Source: Gallionella sp.
GTDB taxonomy: Bacteria > Pseudomonadota > Gammaproteobacteria > Burkholderiales > Gallionellaceae
Direction of reading: 5' to 3'
Assembly: GCA_024654105.1 (NCBI GenBank)
Contig: JANLID010000038.1
Span: 1 to 9,394 of the forward strand
DNA: 9,394 nucleotides
Numbering within the stretch: the first letter of the stretch is position 1; each line of letters starts with the position of its first letter. Positions 6,382 through 9,394 of the stretch are shown piece after piece. The translations under genes and the position numbers were made by a program. Under the pieces are notes generated by a model. The model was given only the letters and a program-made list of their open reading frames with translations. It did not search any database and was not told the DNA's origin.

Positions 6382-6620
6382 GCACGCCCCTCTTCGATGA
6401 GTGCCTTAATGTTTACACCACGCACTGGGTCAGCTCGCATGAATACCTTTAGCTTTTCCACTGCCGCAACTTTGTCCTTCACCCTGGCGCCCAAACTGGG
6501 TACCAAATCTGCTATAGCTTCCCCACGATTGGTGATGGTGAAGCTCTTGCCGGTCTTGACCTGCCGCAGCAATTCAGGGAGTTTGGTTTTCGCTTCATAC
6601 GAACCGATTTCAATCTTCAT
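6378..6620 (-). CDS. Phd/YefM-type antitoxin of the VapC module
   Basis: 80 residues from the ATG at 6620, chosen over an upstream in-frame TTG (6635) because AGGAG lies 6 nt before it and the product opens MKIEIGSYEAKTKLPELLRQV, the canonical Phd/YefM DNA-binding N-terminus. GKSFTITNRGEAIADLVP (24-41) is the second family hallmark. Residues from about 45 form a charged helical tail (KDKVAAVEKLKVFMRA, ending KALIEEGRA) expected to wrap the PIN toxin and block its active site. It is first gene of the pair, as usual, and should repress its own promoter through the repeats at 6650-6671. Confidence 0.92.
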   Translation of the reverse strand: MKIEIGSYEAKTKLPELLRQVKTGKSFTITNRGEAIADLVPSLGARVKDKVAAVEKLKVFMRADPVRGVNIKALIEEGRA

Positions 6621-6649
6621 GACTTTCTCCTGCAACGCGAACTCAATTC

Positions 6650-6671
6650 AGACCAGTATATAGACCAGTCT
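6650..6671. promoter_or_regulatory. Probable antitoxin operator: two AGACCAGT direct repeats around the -10 box
   Basis: AGACCAGT occurs at 6650-6657 and again at 6662-6669, 12 bp apart. The second copy extends to AGACCAGTCT, a near-palindrome (AGAC-N2-GTCT). The first copy overlaps the -10 hexamer and the second lies in the spacer, so bound protein would exclude RNA polymerase. This layout fits cooperative autorepression by a Phd/YefM antitoxin-toxin complex. The role is inferred; the repeats are seen directly. Confidence 0.6.
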
Positions 6672-6683
6672 GCTTAAAATCAA
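6655..6683 (-). promoter_or_regulatory. Promoter of the toxin-antitoxin operon
   Basis: Minus strand: -35 TTGATT (6683-6678), an exact 17-nt spacer, and -10 TATACT (6660-6655). This gives a start site near 6648 and a leader of about 28 nt before the antitoxin ATG. It is a good sigma70-type match located just where the operon needs it. Confidence 0.65.
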
Positions 6684-6746
6684 CGACTCAGACTGAAGGT
6701 TTTATCGAAGATCGGCAGGCAGGACAGCATCCGCAATTCTTTCACC

Positions 6747-7994
6747 TCATACCGCCTGCCCGGCAGCATAACCAGACGACCATGCCCACTGGAAGTTGTG
6801 GCCGCCGAGCTGGCCGGTCACATCCACCACCTCGCCGATGAAATACAGACCGGGCACATCGATGCATTCCATGGTTTTCGAGGACAGCGCGCGCGTGTCG
6901 ATTCCGCCACAGGTCACTTCCGCCTTGGTGTAGCCCAGCGTACCGGATGGGGTGATCTGCCAGTCGTGCAGGGCTGCGGCGATCTGCTTGCGCTGCTTGT
7001 CGTTGTATTGATTGAGCGGCTTGTTTTCGATTTGCTGATGCTCGGTTAATTGCGCGCACCACACATCGGCGAAATTTTTGGGGAACCATTGCATCAGGTA
7101 ATTGCTCAGCAGTTTTTTGCTGCCCTTCTGTTCGTCCAACAAAGTCTGCATATTGCAATCCGGCAGCAGGTTGATATGCAGCGGTTCGCCATGCTGCCAA
7201 TAGGAAGAGATTTGCAATATCGCCGGGCCGCTCAGGCCGCGGTGGGTGACCAGCATGTTTTCGCGGAACACCTGCTTGCCAAAGCTCACCACGACATCGA
7301 GCGCAACGCCAGTCAGATCGGCATAAGGCTTCCAGTCATCCGGCGCAAAACTCAGCGGCACCAGCCCAGGTTTGAGTTTGGTGATGGGAATGCCGAATTG
7401 CTCTGCGACGTGGTAGCCGAAGGGTGTCGCGCCGGCTTTGGGGATGGACAGGCCACCGGTGGCGATCACCAGCGAAGCCGCAGTGAATTCGCCGCGCGAG
7501 GTGCTGGCATGAAACTTGCGTAACTCTTTTTTCTTTTGCACTTTGCCCGCAGGAGCATCATCCGCGAACTCGCTATCCGGTGAAGGGGAATAATTGATCT
7601 CGCCAATCTCGCAGCTCATGAAGCGCTTCACGCCCGCCGCATCGCATTCACCGCGCAGCATCGCGACAATCACTTCCGCTTCGCCGTCGCAGAACAATTG
7701 CCCGAGCGTCTTTTCGTGATAATCGATGCCATGCTTTTGCAGCAGCGCGATGAAATCCCCCGGCGTGTAGCGCACCAGCGCCGAGCGGCAAAATCTCGGG
7801 TTGGCGGAAATGAAATTCTCCGGCCCGCTGTTGCGATTGGTGAAGTTGCAATGCCCGCCGCCGGAGATGCGGATTTTCTCCCCAAGTTTCTTGGCATGGT
7901 CGAGCAGCACCACGGAACGCCCGCGCTGTCCGGCCTGCATTGCGCACATCAGGCCGGCCGCGCCGGAGCCGATAATAATCACATCTGTTTTCAT
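6747..7994 (-). CDS. FAD-dependent oxidoreductase, YhiN/HI0933 family
   Basis: 415 residues, near the family length of about 400. The N-terminal dinucleotide fold VIIIGSGAAGLMCAMQA (5-21) binds the FAD ADP moiety. KLGEKIRISGGGHCNFTN (36-53) is the diagnostic HI0933/YhiN motif. SLVIATGGLSIPKAG (174-188) is the second flavin-contacting motif, and GLYFIGEVVDVTGQLGGHNFQWAWSSGYAAG in pieces (LYFIGEVVDVTGQ 383-395, GGHNFQWAWSSG 397-408) forms the C-terminal flavin site. The central inserted domain runs about 195-345. A charged stretch (136-163: SPSPDSEF to KVQKKKELRKF) looks like a surface insertion. Physiological substrate uncertain. The ATG at 7994 is 38 bp after the hydrolase stop, with a weak GGAAA upstream, and the gene is likely co-transcribed with dnaQ and the hydrolase. 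Confidence 0.92.
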   Translation of the reverse strand: MKTDVIIIGSGAAGLMCAMQAGQRGRSVVLLDHAKKLGEKIRISGGGHCNFTNRNSGPENFISANPRFCRSALVRYTPGDFIALLQKHGIDYHEKTLGQLFCDGEAEVIVAMLRGECDAAGVKRFMSCEIGEINYSPSPDSEFADDAPAGKVQKKKELRKFHASTSRGEFTAASLVIATGGLSIPKAGATPFGYHVAEQFGIPITKLKPGLVPLSFAPDDWKPYADLTGVALDVVVSFGKQVFRENMLVTHRGLSGPAILQISSYWQHGEPLHINLLPDCNMQTLLDEQKGSKKLLSNYLMQWFPKNFADVWCAQLTEHQQIENKPLNQYNDKQRKQIAAALHDWQITPSGTLGYTKAEVTCGGIDTRALSSKTMECIDVPGLYFIGEVVDVTGQLGGHNFQWAWSSGYAAGQAV

Positions 7995-8032
7995 ATAAAT
8001 TTTCCGTAGCGCCCAAGGCGGACGTTTATTCG

Positions 8033-8887
8033 TTAATGGGCATATTGCCTGATGAAAGCCGACACTGCATCGCGATATTCGACCCAGCCCACCGCAGCGT
8101 TGTTGCTGTGCTCGCCGCCCTCGATCAGGATCAGCGTCTTGGGCTGCGGCGCCGCCTCGAACAACTGCTGTGCCATGCTGACCGGCACTTTTTTATCCCA
8201 GGTGCCATGAATCAGCAATACCGGGATTTTTAGTTGCGCAATCTTTTGCAGCGACTCGAAGCGCTGATTGAGCAGCAAGCCCACCGGCAAAAAATCATGT
8301 TTCAATTCACTCATTGCGCGCATCGAAGTGAAGGTGCTTTCGGCAATCAGCCCGGCCGCTTCGGGATGACGCAGCGCCAGATTGATGGCGACCGCTCCGC
8401 CCAGCGAATGGCCGTAGATGAAGGTCTGCTGCGGCTTCACGCCGCGCTGTTTAAGCAGATATTGCCAGGCGGCTTCGGCATCCTCATAGACCTTGGCCTC
8501 GCTGGGTTTGCCACCCGCGCTCTTGCCATAGCCGCGATAATCCACCAATAGCAGGTTGCAACATAGCGTGCGGTAGCGCAGTGCGTTTCCCAGGTTATAG
8601 CCGATGTTGCGGGAATTGCCGTGCAGGTACAACAAAGTGGGTGCATCTGGTCTTTCAGCCGGAATCCACCAGGCATGCAGGTCACCGCGTTCCGCACCGC
8701 TGCCGGAGAGAATGCGCAGCTCCTCAAAGGGTGCGCCAAGACGGGCCGGACTGGTTTGCAGCACCGCTTCCGGCTCGAAGATGCTTTCTCGCTGGGTGTC
8801 CCAAATGTTATAGATGCGAACTGCCGCATAAACAATCAGAAGCAGCACGGCCAGCGCGCCGATGCGGCGCATGACCTGTCTGTTCAC
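8033..8887 (-). CDS. Membrane-anchored alpha/beta hydrolase (serine hydrolase)
   Basis: 284 residues from the GTG at 8887, preferred because it overlaps the dnaQ stop (GTGA) and has AAGGA 5 nt upstream; an ATG at 8917 would add 10 residues and overlap dnaQ by 34 bp. A single N-terminal membrane segment (about 10-26, ALAVLLLIVYAAVRI) is followed by a hydrolase domain. LLYLHGNSRNIG (85-96) supplies the oxyanion loop, and LVDYRGYGKS follows it. GHSLGG (159-164) holds nucleophile Ser161, HGTWDKKVP places the acid at Asp231, and EGGEHSN the base at His260. All triad residues are present. The pattern is that of the BEM46/ABHD-like 'YHGN-DYRGYG' group of esterases or lipases. The substrate is unknown. 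The catalytic domain probably sits on the periplasmic side, though orientation is inferred. Confidence 0.9.
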   Translation of the reverse strand: MNRQVMRRIGALAVLLLIVYAAVRIYNIWDTQRESIFEPEAVLQTSPARLGAPFEELRILSGSGAERGDLHAWWIPAERPDAPTLLYLHGNSRNIGYNLGNALRYRTLCCNLLLVDYRGYGKSAGGKPSEAKVYEDAEAAWQYLLKQRGVKPQQTFIYGHSLGGAVAINLALRHPEAAGLIAESTFTSMRAMSELKHDFLPVGLLLNQRFESLQKIAQLKIPVLLIHGTWDKKVPVSMAQQLFEAAPQPKTLILIEGGEHSNNAAVGWVEYRDAVSAFIRQYAH

Positions 8888-9394
8888 GCCGTTCCTTCCA
8901 ATTGCAGCCACAGACAATTACCTTTGCTCGCCTTGTCGATGTCGACCATCTGTTGCGCATGTTCTGACAATTCTTCCGCGCTGGGTTGCAGCACGCGCAG
9001 CTTGGGGCGTGACGCATCGGTACTCAACACTGCGGGCTGGCGCGCCTTGGGCGCGGCATCCTCGCCGAGCAAACTCTCTTGCCCGCGCGTCATGGCAAAA
9101 TACACCTCAGCGAGCAACTCAGTATCCAGCAACGCGCCATGCAAGCTGCGGTGCGCGTTGTCTATTACATAGCGGCCACACAGGGCATCGAGACTGTTTT
9201 TCTTACCCGGATGCATTTCGCGCGCGAGCTTCAGCGTATCCGTCACCATATTCTGCAATGGCGGCAACTCCAGCAGCTCCAGCTCACGATTGATGAAGCT
9301 CATGTCGAACGGCGCGTTGTGGATAATCAATTCCGCGCCTTCGATGAACTCCAGAAAGCTGGCCACAATGTCGGCAAACTTCGCCTCGTTCTGC
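8884..9394 (-). CDS. dnaQ: DNA polymerase III epsilon subunit (3'-5' proofreading exonuclease), 5' end outside window
   Basis: The frame runs off the right edge, leaving 169 C-terminal residues (QNEAKFADIV onward). The first exonuclease motif (DTETTG) is therefore not visible. The second motif HNAPFD and the third, HGALLDTELLAEVY with catalytic His and Asp, are intact. GQESLL, directly after the domain at MTRGQESLL, occupies the place of the E. coli clamp-binding QTSMAF. The far C-terminus (LRVLQPSAEELSEHAQQM, then KGNCLWLQ) resembles the epsilon segment that binds the alpha polymerase. Both appended elements argue for the true replicative epsilon subunit and not a stand-alone DnaQ-fold exonuclease. 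The stop overlaps the hydrolase GTG by four bases. Confidence 0.95.
   Translation of the reverse strand, partial: QNEAKFADIVASFLEFIEGAELIIHNAPFDMSFINRELELLELPPLQNMVTDTLKLAREMHPGKKNSLDALCGRYVIDNAHRSLHGALLDTELLAEVYFAMTRGQESLLGEDAAPKARQPAVLSTDASRPKLRVLQPSAEELSEHAQQMVDIDKASKGNCLWLQLEGTA

Noticed and set aside
6714..6760. Inverted repeat GGCAGGC / GCCTGCC considered as a terminator after the flavoprotein gene
   Set aside because: The loop is 33 nt, one arm is in coding sequence, and no T-run follows.
8008..8026. CGCC-TTG-GGCG hairpin between the hydrolase and flavoprotein genes
   Set aside because: The 4-bp stem is too short for a terminator, and the 38-bp spacing favours co-transcription.
1..9394. 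CRISPR array, tRNA, rRNA or riboswitch
   Set aside because: No regularly spaced repeats, no cloverleaf with a T-arm GGTTCGA-type box, and no known RNA motif were seen on either strand.

Overview
The window looks like a betaproteobacterial chromosome segment. The DnaQ tail, the LemA/TPM cluster and the YhiN-type flavoprotein, all in GC-rich DNA, would fit an iron- or ammonia-oxidising Nitrosomonadales/Gallionellaceae-like organism. That placement is an impression from protein style and not a database result. All identifiable genes lie on the minus strand except a transposase tail at the left edge.

Right side, in transcription order (high to low coordinates): the 3' part of dnaQ (DNA polymerase III epsilon), a membrane-anchored alpha/beta hydrolase whose GTG start overlaps the dnaQ stop (GTGA), and a YhiN/HI0933-type FAD oxidoreductase 38 bp further on. 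These probably form one transcription unit. Next is a compact toxin-antitoxin operon (Phd/YefM-type antitoxin, then PIN/VapC toxin, GTGA overlap). It has a recognisable promoter whose -10 box lies between two 8-bp direct repeats, the likely autoregulatory operator.

Centre: a tightly packed four-gene cluster encodes a LemA lipoprotein, a secreted and membrane-anchored TPM-domain protein with a glycine-rich tail, a second short TPM-domain protein, and an RNase Z-like metallo-beta-lactamase-fold hydrolase. Junctions are a 1-nt gap, a 1-nt overlap (TGATG) and a 17-nt gap. The first three are a recurrent envelope-associated set. The hydrolase is probably co-transcribed with them.

Left side: after a 128-bp spacer the DNA becomes clearly AT-richer, and one very long ORF (841 codons) fills about 2.5 kb. 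It carries a divergent Nudix domain, uncharacterised middle regions, a segment resembling the phospholipase D-like MIT C-terminal fold, and a 61-residue glycine-zipper hydrophobic tail. The tail has its own Shine-Dalgarno site and ATG, so it may also be made, or once have been made, as a separate small membrane protein. The ORF ends 69 bp from the convergent 3' end of an ISAzo13-family transposase gene. Composition, domain mix and IS proximity suggest an acquired accessory gene, possibly a conflict or defence effector. This is the most novel item in the window and its function is unknown.
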